From contig RFXW01000002.1 of assembly GCA_009921245.1 (NCBI GenBank), positions 1 to 44,967 of the forward strand: DNA of 44,967 nucleotides, written 5' to 3'. The stretch comes from Candidatus Fonsibacter lacus. GTDB lineage: Bacteria; Pseudomonadota; Gammaproteobacteria; Burkholderiales; Burkholderiaceae_C. Each line of letters starts with the position of its first letter. The first letter of the stretch is position 1. Below the pieces are notes generated by a model. That model searched no databases. It saw only the letters and a list, made by a program, of their open reading frames with translations, and was not told the DNA's origin. The position numbers were made by a program, and so were the translations under genes. Shown one piece after another: positions 14,434 to 23,917 of this stretch.

Positions 14434-15122
14434 TGCCAGACACCGCGTACCTGCAGCGCCGCGCGCAAATTGAGCACTACTTTGACCGCACCGCGGCCAA
14501 GGCATGGGAGCGGCTGACCTCAGACGCCCCGTTGGGTCGCATACGCGCCTCGGTACGCGCCGGGCGCGACGCCATGCGCGAGACGTTGCTGCAGTGGTTG
14601 CCTCTGGATTTGCAGGGCCAGCGCGTGCTTGATGCCGGCTGCGGCACGGGCTTGTTGGCGCAGGCGTTGGCTGAGCGTGGGGCGCAGGTGGTGGCGGTGG
14701 ATTTGTCACCAACGTTGATTGAACTGGCCCGGCAGCGACAAGCCGAGGGCAGCACAAACGTGCAGTACCTGGCCGGTGACATGCTGGACGACGCCTTGGG
14801 TGATTTTGATTACATGGTGGCCATGGATTCGCTGATTCACTACGAACCGCAGCAGCTGGCCGATGCTTTGCAGCGCTTGGCGCCACGGGTTCGGCAGGCG
14901 ATGCTGTTTACTTTTGCACCGCGCACCCCGGCGTTGGCGCTGATGCATGGGGTGGGTCGTTGGTTCCCGCGCGGTGAGCGCTCGCCGGCGTTGCAGCCCA
15001 TGGCGCAGACGCGCCTACGCCCGCTGCTGAATCAGGCGCTGGGTGCGGCGTGGCAAGAGGGGCGTGGGCAGCGCATCTCGCGCGGCTTTTACACCTCGCA
15101 GGCTTGGGAGTGGCATCGGTGA
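14433..15122 (+). CDS. bchM: Magnesium-protoporphyrin IX O-methyltransferase
   Basis: BchM, 229 aa, transfers a methyl group from S-adenosylmethionine to Mg-protoporphyrin IX, giving the substrate of AcsF. The SAM-binding motif VLDAGCGTGLLAQ is at residues 65-77; the C-terminal FTFAPRTPALALMHGVGRWFP is family-specific. It overlaps bchL by one base and lhaA by four (GTGA). Confidence 0.95.
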
Positions 15123-16494
15123 AGGCTTGGCGCATGCACCCCCCGGCGTGGGCGCAAGCCCTGATGGCGCGTTATGTGCCGTTTGCAGACGCGGCTTCGG
15201 CCGATTTGCCGTTGGCCAAGTTGTGGCGCTTGTCGTTGTTTCAGGTGGCGATTGGCATTGCCACGGCGTTGCTGGTTGGCACGCTGAATCGGGTGATGAT
15301 TGTTGAGTTGGGCGTACCGGCGTGGTGGGTGGCGTTGTCGGTGGCGCTGCCTCTGGTGTTTGCGCCGATGCGCGCCATGATTGGCTACCGCAGCGATACC
15401 CATCCTTCGGCCTTGGGCTTGCGCCGCTTATGCCGTTTGCCTTGTTGCTGCTGGCCGACCCGCCCCCCGGCAGCCTTTGGCTGGGGCGTTTGGGCGCTGG
15501 TTTGGCGTTTGTGCTGGCTGGCGCGGGCATACAAATTACCCAAACCGCTGGCATGGCCTTGGCCTCGGATTTGGCCACCGAGCAAACCAGGCCGCGCGTG
15601 GTGGCGTTTTTGTATACCGCGCTGCTGGTGGGTTTGGTGCTGGGTGCGGCCGGCTTGGGGTGGATGCTGGCCGATTTTTCACCCAAGCGCTTGATTCAGG
15701 TGGTGCAAGGTTGTGCCGTGGCGGTGATGGTGCTTAACCTCACCGCGCTGTGGCGCCAAGAGGCACGCGGTGCACGCCGTGGCGCACGCGCCCCAGGCGG
15801 CTTTGCGTTGCAATGGCAGGCCATGATGGCCATGCCCGGCATGCGACGCTTTTTGTGGACGGTGGGTTTGGGCACCTGCGCATTTAGCATGCAAGACATT
15901 GTGCTTGAGCCCTACGGCGGCGAGGTACTGGGCTTGGCGGTGAGCCACACCAGCGCCTTAACGGCACTGAGCGCATTGGGTGCGATGTTGGCCTTTGCCT
16001 GGTCGGCGCATCAGGTGGCACGCGGCACCGATACCTGTCGGCTAGGGGCCAACGGCGTGTTGCTTGGTCTGCCAGCGTTTGCCATGGTGGTGTTTGCCGC
16101 GCCGTTGCAAGCGCCTTGGTTGTTTCAGTGCGGCGCGTTTTTGATTGGTATGGCGGGCGGCTTGTTTGCGGTGGGCATGCTGCTGACCGCCATGGAGTTT
16201 GTGCAAGGTGGCGCCAGCGGCTTGGTGTTGGGCGCATGGGGTGCGGTGCAAGCCAGCGCCGCGGGTGTGGCCATGGCATTGGGCGGGGCGTTACGCGATG
16301 GCGTGGGGCACTTGGCCATGGCGGGCCACTTGGGCGTGCCGTTGCAGTCGCCGGTGACCGGCTACAGCTTTGTTTTTCACCTAGAAATTTATTTGCTTTT
16401 TGTGGTGCTCATTGCGTTGGGCCCACTGGTGCGGCGCCGGCGGGGGCAAGCCCCCTCGGCCAATAGGTTGGGTCTGGCAGAAATGCCGGGATAA
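15119..16494 (+). pseudogene. lhaA: Light-harvesting 1 assembly protein LhaA (PucC family), frameshifted by an internal deletion
   Basis: LhaA is a 12-helix PucC-family membrane protein needed for LH1 assembly around the reaction centre. The N-terminus reads from GTG 15119 (overlapping the bchM stop) through TLNRVMIVELGVPAWW and IGYRSDTHPSALG. Near 15415-15419 the coding frame changes and continues as LAPLMPFALLLLADPPPG to TAA 16494. Homologues have about 17 residues here (RRVPYIW...QFGG type), all missing. The junction GGGCT would be shared by both original flanks, as expected for deletion between short direct repeats; I estimate 52 nt lost. The first frame runs to a stop at 15694. Downstream parts (SMQDIVLEPYGGEVLG) are intact. 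It lies between bchM and puhA, its usual place. Confidence 0.87.
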
Positions 16495-16527
16495 GGGTGT
16501 GCGTTGTTTTTATAAGGAGAAACGGTG

Positions 16528-17286
16528 ATGGGAACAGGAGCAATCACGCAATACGTTGATGTGGCCCAGATCGTGTTGTACATGTTCTGGATATTTTTTG
16601 CTGGGTTAATTTTTTACCTTGTCCGAGAAGGGCATCGTGAGGGTTACCCCATGGACTCAGGCCGCGAAAACGGCCCGGTGATCACGGGTTGGCCCGTGCC
16701 CGAGCCCAAAACCTATCGCTTGGCCAATGGCCGCGAGGTGCTGGCGCCCGACTTTAATCGGCCCGACAGCAGCTACCAAGCGCAGCCTGTGACGCCGCTA
16801 AACGGTGCACCACTGGAGCCTGTGGGCAACCCGCTGACCGCTGGGGTAGGACCGGGTGCTTGGTCGGCGCGTGCCGATGAAGTGGACCGCACGTTGCACG
16901 GCGACGCCAAAATTGTGCCGCTGCGCGTGGCCTCTGACCATGGTGTGGCAAGCAAAGACGTGGACCCACGCGGCATGTCGGTGGTTGATGTGCACGGCAA
17001 TGTGGCCGGCAAGGTTACTGATCTGTGGGTTGACCGCATGGAAATGATGTTTCGTTTTCTTGAGGTCACCACCCAAGGCGGTCGGCAGGTGCTGGTGCCC
17101 ATGACTTTTGCGCGTATCACGCGGCAAAGCATCACGGTGCACGCCTTAATGGCCGATCAGTACGAGGGTATACCGGCCACGCGTAACCCCGATGAGATCA
17201 CGCTGCTTGAGGAAGAAAAAATCACCGCGTACTTTGGTGCCGGTACCTTGTACGCCACCCCTGAGCGGCAAGAGCCACTGCTATGA
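16528..17286 (+). CDS. puhA: Photosynthetic reaction centre H subunit
   Basis: PuhA, 252 aa, caps the L/M core on the cytoplasmic side and controls proton entry to QB. It has one N-terminal membrane helix (about residues 11-31, VAQIVLYMFWIFFAGLIFYL) followed by YLVREGHREGYP and a soluble beta-barrel domain with the PRC-barrel stretch RGMSVVDVHGNVAGKVTDLWVD. ATG 16528 follows AAGGAGA at a 7-nt spacing, which decides it over GTG 16525. The 33-nt gap before it is the longest in this superoperon. Confidence 0.97.
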   Translation: MGTGAITQYVDVAQIVLYMFWIFFAGLIFYLVREGHREGYPMDSGRENGPVITGWPVPEPKTYRLANGREVLAPDFNRPDSSYQAQPVTPLNGAPLEPVGNPLTAGVGPGAWSARADEVDRTLHGDAKIVPLRVASDHGVASKDVDPRGMSVVDVHGNVAGKVTDLWVDRMEMMFRFLEVTTQGGRQVLVPMTFARITRQSITVHALMADQYEGIPATRNPDEITLLEEEKITAYFGAGTLYATPERQEPLL

Positions 17287-17942
17287 GCGCGGTCCACGAG
17301 CACGAGTTTGAGGCCGCCCCAGGCCTGCCCGAGCCGTTGCCGGCAGGCGAACGCGTGCTGTGGCAAGGCGCGCCGCAATGGCGCACCTTGGCCGTGGAGG
17401 TGTTTCATGTGCGCGCGGTGGCGATTTACTTGGTGGCGATGCTGGCCTTGCAAGCCAGCGCCGGCGTAACCAGCTCCGTGACTGCCTATTGGCAGGGCTT
17501 GGCGGTAAGCGCCGTGCTGGCGTTGGTGGCATGGGGTGTGCTGTGTTGGTGGGCGTGGCTCAGCGCCCGCACCACGCTGTACACCCTGACCAACAAACGG
17601 GTGGTGATGCGCATTGGCATTGTGCTAACCCTGACCCTTAACTTGCCGCTACGCCGCCTGGCGGGTGCGGCGATTAAGCAGGGGCGGCACGGTGTGGGCG
17701 ATGTGTCGGTGACCTTGGTTGATGGTGACCGCATGGGTTGGGCGCACCTGTGGCCACACGCACGACCATGGCATGTGAAGCAACCCCAGCCCAGCCTGCG
17801 CGGCGTGGCCGATGTGCAACGCGTGGCGCAACTGCTGCAGCAGGCATGGCGTGCCGCCAACCCCGACGTTGCGGTAACGGTGGCCGCGCAAGGTGAGGGC
17901 GCTATGGCCGAGCGCCATCAGCCCTCGGTGGTGATGTCGTGA
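17283..17942 (+). CDS. puhB: Reaction centre assembly protein PuhB
   Basis: A 219-aa membrane protein of the PuhB family with a bacterial PH-like domain. The N-terminal GERVLWQGAPQWRTLAVEVFHVR and the central TLYTLTNKRVVMRIGIVLTLTLNLPL are typical, with two or three hydrophobic helices between them. PuhB is a dimeric assembly factor that promotes reaction-centre formation in Rhodobacter. It overlaps puhA by 4 nt and puhC by 4 nt. Confidence 0.92.
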   Translation: MSAVHEHEFEAAPGLPEPLPAGERVLWQGAPQWRTLAVEVFHVRAVAIYLVAMLALQASAGVTSSVTAYWQGLAVSAVLALVAWGVLCWWAWLSARTTLYTLTNKRVVMRIGIVLTLTLNLPLRRLAGAAIKQGRHGVGDVSVTLVDGDRMGWAHLWPHARPWHVKQPQPSLRGVADVQRVAQLLQQAWRAANPDVAVTVAAQGEGAMAERHQPSVVMS

Positions 17943-18379
17943 ACACATTAAGCCTTCGCGCTCGCAGCCGCCCCCCGTGGCAGCTGATGGCGGTGGCGCT
18001 GGCCCTGCTGGGCTTGGCTTGGTGGGTGGCCCAAGGCGCGCCCACCGACACCGCCCCGGCGCAGTGGCAACGCCCGGTGATGTTTGATCAAGCCGCCGAC
18101 GGCAGTGTGTTGGCAATTGAGCCCAGCACCGGTGAGGTGCTGCGCCGTTGGCAAGGTGAGCAGGGCTTTGTACGCGGCGTGGTGCGCACCATGGCGCGTG
18201 CGCGCCTGGCCCATGGGCTGCCTCCGGGTGGGCCGTATCAGTTGATTGGGCGCCAAGGCAGCCGCTTGCAACTGGCCGATGCCGCCACCGACACCCGCAT
18301 TGATTTGGAGAGTTTTGGCCCGAGCAACTGGGTTGAATTTGCCGCACTGGCACCGCAATCCGCTGGAGAGTATCGATGA
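17939..18379 (+). CDS. puhC: Photosynthetic complex assembly protein PuhC
   Basis: A 146-aa protein with one membrane helix (about residues 15-32) and a periplasmic domain ([21 protein letters not shown] near the C-terminus). It matches PuhC in size, topology and position; PuhC supports optimal assembly of the LH1-RC core. The start is GTG 17939, overlapping the puhB TGA. It ends inside the acsF start (ATGA). Confidence 0.85.
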   Translation: MNTLSLRARSRPPWQLMAVALALLGLAWWVAQGAPTDTAPAQWQRPVMFDQAADGSVLAIEPSTGEVLRRWQGEQGFVRGVVRTMARARLAHGLPPGGPYQLIGRQGSRLQLADAATDTRIDLESFGPSNWVEFAALAPQSAGEYR

Positions 18380-19491
18380 GTAACGCCCCCATGACATTGG
18401 ACGACGACCCTTTAATGCACCTCATGGCGCGGGTGGACAGCGCGGCCGACGCGCAGGCCAAGGCCTTAACCGATACCGTGATTGCACCACGCTTTTACAC
18501 CACCGATTACCAAGCCATGGACCGGCTTGACGTGACGCCGGTGCGCGCGGAGTGGGACGCCATGATGGCCGAGTACGAAGGCGACAACAACCACGACCAC
18601 TTTCAGCGCGACGCCAGTTTTGCGCAAGAGGCCAAAGCGCAGGTGGCGAAGTTGCCACCGGCGTTGCGTCAAGAATTTTTAGATTTCTTAATCGGTTCAC
18701 TGACCTCAGAGTTCTCGGGTTGTATTTTGTACAACGAGGTGCGCAAACACGTAACCAACCCCGACATCAAAAAGCTCATGACCTTCATGGCACGTGACGA
18801 ATCGCGCCATGCAGGATTTATTAATCAGTCGCTGCGCGACTTTGATTTGGGTGTGGATTTGGGTGATCTCAAGCGCACCAAACGCTACACCTTTTTTAAG
18901 CCCAAGTTTATTTTTTACGCCACGTACTTGTCCGAGAAGATTGGTTACGCGCGTTACATCACCATTTATCGTCAGCTGGAGCGCCACCCCGACAAGCGCT
19001 TTCACCCAATATTTAAGTGGTTCGAGCGCTGGTGCAACGACGAGTTTCGTCATGGCGAATCGTTTGCATTGATCATGCGCGCCAACCCCGAGCTGCTGCG
19101 CGGGCACAACGTGTGGTGGATTCGGTTTTTCATTTTGGCGGTGTACGCCACCATGTACGTGCGTGATCATCAACGGCCGGGTATGCACCAAGCCATGGGC
19201 TTGGCACCCACCGAGTTTGACTACACCGTGTTTCGGATCACGTCTGACATTGCCAAACAGGTGTTTCCGATTGAGATTGACACCGACCACCCGGCGTTTC
19301 GCCAGGGTATGTCACGCCTGGCGGCCATTAACACCCGCATGACGATGGCCAGCGAACGTGGTGGCGTGTGGGGCAAGCTACGCCAAGGCTGGTGTGCATT
19401 GCAAGCGGCGGCGGTGTTTGCCCGGGTGTATTGCATTCCGGTAAAAAAACAAGCGCTGCCGGTGAGCGTGCGGGTGCAGCCCACGTGGTGA
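18376..19491 (+). CDS. acsF: Aerobic Mg-protoporphyrin IX monomethyl ester (oxidative) cyclase
   Basis: AcsF, 371 aa, is the oxygen-dependent di-iron enzyme that forms the fifth (E) ring of protochlorophyllide. The iron-binding motifs are visible: [30 protein letters not shown] and [11 protein letters not shown]. The protein is complete. The anaerobic alternative BchE is not encoded here, so ring closure with the visible genes needs oxygen. That fits an aerobic or microaerobic phototroph, though bchE could be elsewhere. Confidence 0.97.
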   Translation: MSNAPMTLDDDPLMHLMARVDSAADAQAKALTDTVIAPRFYTTDYQAMDRLDVTPVRAEWDAMMAEYEGDNNHDHFQRDASFAQEAKAQVAKLPPALRQEFLDFLIGSLTSEFSGCILYNEVRKHVTNPDIKKLMTFMARDESRHAGFINQSLRDFDLGVDLGDLKRTKRYTFFKPKFIFYATYLSEKIGYARYITIYRQLERHPDKRFHPIFKWFERWCNDEFRHGESFALIMRANPELLRGHNVWWIRFFILAVYATMYVRDHQRPGMHQAMGLAPTEFDYTVFRITSDIAKQVFPIEIDTDHPAFRQGMSRLAAINTRMTMASERGGVWGKLRQGWCALQAAAVFARVYCIPVKKQALPVSVRVQPTW

Positions 19492-19495
19492 ACCC

Positions 19496-20296
19496 ATGAC
19501 CAACGCCTTGTGGCAATCGCCATGGCTGGCCGCGCTGGTGGCGGTGTTTAGCTGGTGGCTGGGCACGGGTGTGATTTTGTGGTTGGTGCGGCGTGCCCGC
19601 CCCACCTTTGGCCGCAGCAATTTGTGGCTCACTGTGTTGGCATTGGGGTCGTTGGTGTTGGCCTGGCAGTCTATGCAAACCGTGGGTACAGCGCATGCTT
19701 ACTTGGGGTTTGTTGCGGCCATGGTGATGTGGGCGTGGCACGAGCTGATGTTTTTAACCGGTTGGCTAACCGGCCCGCGCCGCGTGGCGCAAGAGCGCCA
19801 AGTACAGGGCTGGCGCCGGTGGCAGCAAGGCGTGGCGGCGGTGGCGTGGCACGAGGTGGCGCTGATGGTGAACTTTGCGCTGCTGGTGGTGTTGCAGCAA
19901 GGCCAGCCGAATCACACCGCGCTGTGTACCTTTGCGGTGTTGTGGTGCATGCGTTTTAGCGCCAAGATCAATTTGTTTGTGGGTGTGCCACAAATTGGTA
20001 CGCAGTTTTTACCGCCGCATTTGGTGTATTTGGGCAGTTACTTTCGCAGCCAGACACCGAGTTGGTTTTTTTATGTTTCGGTGGCGGCTGCAAGCACCGC
20101 GCTGGCCTGGCTGGTGTGGCAGGCGCAAACCGCAGCGGTAAACGTAACACCCGGCTGGACTTTGTTGGCCACGCTGCTGGCGCTGGCCATTGTGGAGCAT
20201 GTGCTGATGGTGCTGGCAGCTCCCGTGCAAAGGTTGTGGGGTTGGGCCATGGGGCGTACACCGCCGTTGACGGCGATCAAAGCGGAGGGTGGATGA
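19496..20296 (+). CDS. puhE: Putative photosynthetic complex assembly protein PuhE
   Basis: A 266-aa protein with about seven hydrophobic helices, matching PuhE in length, topology and neighbourhood (after acsF and puhBC). Recognisable parts are LGFVAAMVMWAWHELMFLTGW and RFSAKINLFVGVPQIGTQFLP. PuhE modulates bacteriochlorophyll production in Rhodobacter; its biochemical activity is unknown. It starts 4 nt after acsF, and its stop overlaps crtI (ATGA). Confidence 0.9.
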   Translation: MTNALWQSPWLAALVAVFSWWLGTGVILWLVRRARPTFGRSNLWLTVLALGSLVLAWQSMQTVGTAHAYLGFVAAMVMWAWHELMFLTGWLTGPRRVAQERQVQGWRRWQQGVAAVAWHEVALMVNFALLVVLQQGQPNHTALCTFAVLWCMRFSAKINLFVGVPQIGTQFLPPHLVYLGSYFRSQTPSWFFYVSVAAASTALAWLVWQAQTAAVNVTPGWTLLATLLALAIVEHVLMVLAAPVQRLWGWAMGRTPPLTAIKAEGG

Positions 20297-21852
20297 ACGC
20301 GTATTACACCGACGAGGCGCGCGCAAGTGGCGAGCCCACACCAAGGCCCAAGGCGTTGGTGATTGGCAGTGGCTTTGGTGGCTTGGCCGCAGCCATACGC
20401 CTGAGCGTGATGGGGTACGAGGTGCAGGTGCTCGAGCAACTCGACGGCCCAGGGGGCCGCGCGTATGTGTTTGCCCAAGACGGCTACACCTTTGACGCTG
20501 GCCCCACCATCATCACGGCGCCGTTTTTGCTTGAAGAGTTGTGGGCGCTGTGTGGCCGTCGTTTGCAAGACGACGTGGACCTGCGTTTGATGGAGCCTTT
20601 TTATCGGATACGTTTTGACGACGGTCGCATTTTTGACTACAACGCCAACGACGAACAAATGGAGCGCCAAATCGCGACATTTGACGCGCGCGACGTTAAG
20701 GGTTTTCGGCGTTTGGTTGAGGTGGCTGAGCGTTGCCGCCGCATCGGTTTTGAGGGCATGGGCTCGATTGCGTTTGATCGGTTCATGGACTTGATCAAGG
20801 CCTTGCCTGGCTTTGCCCGCATGCAGGCATGGCGCACCATTTACGGTGTGGTGGCCAAGCACCTGCGGCATCCGCAACTGCGTATTGCGTTTAGCTTTCA
20901 CACCTTGCTGATTGGTGGCAACCCGTTTTCTGTGACCAGTGCCTATGCGTTGATTCATTCGTTGGAGCGGCGCTGGGGCGTGCACTCGGTGATGGGCGGC
21001 ACCGGCGCGTTGGTACGCGCCATGGTGAAGTTGCTGCAGCAGCGTGGCGTGGCGATTCGATACCAGGCGCGGGTGGCAGAAATTACGGTGGAGTCAGGGC
21101 GCGCCACGGGCGTGCGATTGGCCAATGGCGAAACCTTGGCCGCTGACATTGTGGTGAGCAACGCGGACTCGGCGTGGACCTACAAACACCTGGTGCGGCG
21201 CGAACACCGCCGGCACTGGAGCGACAGCCGCATTGAACGCGGGCGTTATTCCATGGGACTGTTCGTGTGGTACTTTGGCACCAAGCGGCGCTATGAAGAG
21301 GTGCCGCATCACATGATGGTGCTTGGGCCGCGCTACAAGGGCTTGCTGCGTGATATTTTTAAGCGCAAACACTTGGCCGACGATTTCAGTTTGTATTTGC
21401 ATCGTCCCACCGCCACCGACCCCTCGCTGGCGCCGCCGGGCTGCGATACGTTTTATGCGTTGTCGCCGGTGCCGCATTTGGACAGCGGCACCGATTGGCG
21501 CACCCATGCCGAGCGTTACCGGCAAGCCATTCAAACGCGGCTGGAGACCACCGTGCTGCCCGGTTTGGGGGCCGAACTCACCACCTCACGACTCATGACG
21601 CCGTTGGATTTTCAAGACCGATTGGCCAGCTACAAGGGCGCGGGCTTTGGGCTGGAGCCGCTGTTGCTGCAAAGCGCATGGTTTCGGCCGCACAACCGCA
21701 GCGAAGATGTGGACGGTTTGTATTTGGTTGGCGCGGCCACGCACCCGGGCGCGGGTGTGCCCGGGGTTTTGATGTCAGCCAAGGCGCTGCAAACCGTGGT
21801 GCCTACAGTGCAGGCGTGGCGCGCCGCCCAAACCAGTAAGGCCACGTTGTGA
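20293..21852 (+). CDS. crtI: Phytoene desaturase
   Basis: CrtI, 519 aa, an FAD-dependent membrane-associated desaturase that converts phytoene to neurosporene and/or lycopene. The N-terminal dinucleotide fold ALVIGSGFGGLAAAIRL (residues 21-37) and the C-terminal carotenoid-oxidase signature YLVGAATHPGAGVPGVLMSAK are present. The track opens the frame at 20062, but those residues shadow puhE. ATG 20293 follows a GGAGG sequence and overlaps the puhE stop. In related betaproteobacteria CrtI makes both three- and four-step products; which one here cannot be told from sequence. Confidence 0.95.
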   Translation: MNAYYTDEARASGEPTPRPKALVIGSGFGGLAAAIRLSVMGYEVQVLEQLDGPGGRAYVFAQDGYTFDAGPTIITAPFLLEELWALCGRRLQDDVDLRLMEPFYRIRFDDGRIFDYNANDEQMERQIATFDARDVKGFRRLVEVAERCRRIGFEGMGSIAFDRFMDLIKALPGFARMQAWRTIYGVVAKHLRHPQLRIAFSFHTLLIGGNPFSVTSAYALIHSLERRWGVHSVMGGTGALVRAMVKLLQQRGVAIRYQARVAEITVESGRATGVRLANGETLAADIVVSNADSAWTYKHLVRREHRRHWSDSRIERGRYSMGLFVWYFGTKRRYEEVPHHMMVLGPRYKGLLRDIFKRKHLADDFSLYLHRPTATDPSLAPPGCDTFYALSPVPHLDSGTDWRTHAERYRQAIQTRLETTVLPGLGAELTTSRLMTPLDFQDRLASYKGAGFGLEPLLLQSAWFRPHNRSEDVDGLYLVGAATHPGAGVPGVLMSAKALQTVVPTVQAWRAAQTSKATL

Positions 21853-22937
21853 TTGCCCCCGAATTGCAGGCTTGTTTGGAGCTTATGCGCGGGGGCTCCA
21901 AAACCTTTTTTGCGGCAAGCCGCTGGCTACCGCCGCGGGTGCGCAGCGCCGCGGTGGTGCTGTATGCGTTTTGTCGGGTGGCGGACGATTTGGTGGACGA
22001 GGGCGACGACTGCCAGCAAGCGCTGGCGCAGTTGCATGAGCGTTTAGACGCCATATACGCCCAAGCGCCGCAGCCGTTTGTGGAGGATCAAGCCTTGGCC
22101 GTGGTGGTGCAGCAGCACGATTTACCGCGCGCGTGGCTGGATGCATTGCTCGAGGGCTTTGCATGGGATGCGCAAGGGCGCCGCTACCACACGCTGCAAG
22201 ACGTACACGCCTACGCCGCGCGAGTTGCCGGCAGCGTGGGCACCATGATGGCTTGGCTGATGGGCGCGCGCAGTCAAAGCACCTTGGCGCGAGCGGCGGA
22301 GCTGGGCCTGGCCATGCAGCTCACCAATATTGTGCGAGACGTGGGTGAAGACGCGGCCCGCGGCCGGGTGTATTTGCCGGAGCAATGGCTGCGTGAAGAA
22401 GGCTTAAGCGCGGCCACGGTGATGGCCAGCTTGCAAACCTCGGCGCCGCTGCAACGGGTCACGGCGCGTTTGCTGGATGAGGCCAGCGCGCTGTATGAGC
22501 GCGCCAGTGTGGGCATTGCCGCGTTGCCGGCTGACTGTCGGCAAGCGATTTGGGCGGCGCGTTGGGTGTACGCCGAAATCGGCGCGCAGGTGCGGCGCCA
22601 CAACCTTGACTCGGTGTCACGCCGGGCGGTGGTGGGGCGCTCGCGCAAGGCGTGGTTGCTCACCCGGGCATGGATGGACGCCCAGGCGGCGGCGCAGGTA
22701 AGCAGCGCGGTGCCACCCGCGGCGGTGCCGGCGATTGAGTTTTTGCTTGGTGCGGTGCCCGCCGATTTGGTTGATGGCGCCGGGGTGCGCACACCGGTGC
22801 GGCGTAACCCAGAGCAACGTGTGGTGTGGATGCTGGAGCTGTTTGAGCGCTTGGCTCACGAACGCCGCGGCATGCGCCACGGCAGCATGGCTTGCACCAC
22901 CGACGAGCGCAGCCGGGGCACGTACAGCGTTTCGTGA
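21849..22937 (+). CDS. crtB: 15-cis-phytoene synthase
   Basis: CrtB, 362 aa, condenses two GGPP molecules to phytoene. Both Asp-rich motifs are present: DDLVD (residues 46-50) and RDVGED (163-168) followed by RGRVYLP. The start is GTG 21849, overlapping the crtI stop (GTGA). The last 27 codons overlap the 3' end of crtC on the other strand. That tail lies beyond the conserved domain and may tolerate the overlap. Confidence 0.95.
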   Translation: MIAPELQACLELMRGGSKTFFAASRWLPPRVRSAAVVLYAFCRVADDLVDEGDDCQQALAQLHERLDAIYAQAPQPFVEDQALAVVVQQHDLPRAWLDALLEGFAWDAQGRRYHTLQDVHAYAARVAGSVGTMMAWLMGARSQSTLARAAELGLAMQLTNIVRDVGEDAARGRVYLPEQWLREEGLSAATVMASLQTSAPLQRVTARLLDEASALYERASVGIAALPADCRQAIWAARWVYAEIGAQVRRHNLDSVSRRAVVGRSRKAWLLTRAWMDAQAAAQVSSAVPPAAVPAIEFLLGAVPADLVDGAGVRTPVRRNPEQRVVWMLELFERLAHERRGMRHGSMACTTDERSRGTYSVS

Positions 22938-23917
22938 AAGCTGGTGACGCGTTCACCCAGCAATTCACTTTGCACCACCGCCCGCTGATAAAACGGCGTG
23001 TCTTCAAGCTGGTCTTGCACCGTAACCGGCGCGTCGCTGCGTAGCCGTCGTTCGATCCACCACGCCGTGCGTCGCATGCGCTGCTGCGGCGGCGCGGCAA
23101 AAGGTTGAATGTCGCCGTTGGGCAAAAAGCGCAGCGCCAGCACCTGGCCATCGGCGCGCCATGGTTCCGTGTCGTAAATCACCGCACTGCTGCCGTCGCG
23201 CAGCTGGCAGCGTGACCAATCCCAGGCCTCAAACCCCTCGGTAATCGGTTCATCGCCCTCGTTGCTGTCCAGGTAACCTTGGCCCTGCCAGTGCAGGGCC
23301 GGCTGTTGCAGCTCAACTTCAACGCGCGCGCTGGGCGCCAGCGGCCCCCAGCGGTGCGCGCCGCGCGCCTCCAGTGGGGTGCTAAACGTAAACAGCTGTG
23401 TTGGGTGTACCCGCACCTCGCCGCGCACCGGCCACGGCACAGGCACCGCGCGCTCGTGCAAGCGAATCGACAAATAACGACCGTTCCAATGCAAGGCGCT
23501 GGGGCCAATGGTGAAGTGGGTGGCATCGCGTGCGCACCATCGGGCGCCGCGCTCGGTCATGGTCCAGCGCCGCGCCGGCCCGTACAGCGAGACATTGAGG
23601 CAGCAGTAGTGGTTGGGGTCGGGTTGGGCGCCGCCACGCCGCGCCCAGGTGTAGTAGGGCGAGAACACGCTGCCAACAAAGGCAATGATGCTCAGCCCAT
23701 GCTGGCCGCAGTCGCTCAGTGCGTCAACGTACCACCAGAGGTAGCCGCCGGATGGAACCGTTTGGTCAAAGCGCGGTTCGCCATCACGGCCACGGCCGCC
23801 TGATGCCCCGACAGCGCCGCCATCGGCACCCCCGGGCCCGGGTGCACGCTGCCCCCCGCCAAATAAAGCCCCGGCACCATGCTCTGCGCCCCCGGGCGGG
23901 CGAACGCCGCCATCCAT
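22856..23917 (-). CDS. crtC: Acyclic carotenoid 1,2-hydratase (hydroxyneurosporene synthase)
   Basis: CrtC adds water to the 1,2 double bond of neurosporene or lycopene derivatives, without cofactor. The family core begins at about 23770 with RFDQTVPSGGYLWWYVDALSD and continues through AFVGSVFSPYYTW and NVSLYG. The start is unresolved: no ATG or GTG lies between the core and ATG 23917, which is inside crtD. The frame stays open to 24064. I recall that the Rubrivivax CrtC is unusually long, which would favour a start inside crtD. From 23917 the product is 353 aa. The 3' end overlaps crtB by 82 nt. Confidence 0.85.
   Translation of the reverse strand: MDGGVRPPGGAEHGAGALFGGGQRAPGPGGADGGAVGASGGRGRDGEPRFDQTVPSGGYLWWYVDALSDCGQHGLSIIAFVGSVFSPYYTWARRGGAQPDPNHYCCLNVSLYGPARRWTMTERGARWCARDATHFTIGPSALHWNGRYLSIRLHERAVPVPWPVRGEVRVHPTQLFTFSTPLEARGAHRWGPLAPSARVEVELQQPALHWQGQGYLDSNEGDEPITEGFEAWDWSRCQLRDGSSAVIYDTEPWRADGQVLALRFLPNGDIQPFAAPPQQRMRRTAWWIERRLRSDAPVTVQDQLEDTPFYQRAVVQSELLGERVTSFHETLYVPRLRSSVVQAMLPWRMPRRS

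Noticed and set aside
15050-15118. N-terminal extension of the lhaA frame in the ORF track
   Set aside because: It overlaps bchM out of frame; GTG 15119 coupled to the bchM stop gives the expected short N-terminus.
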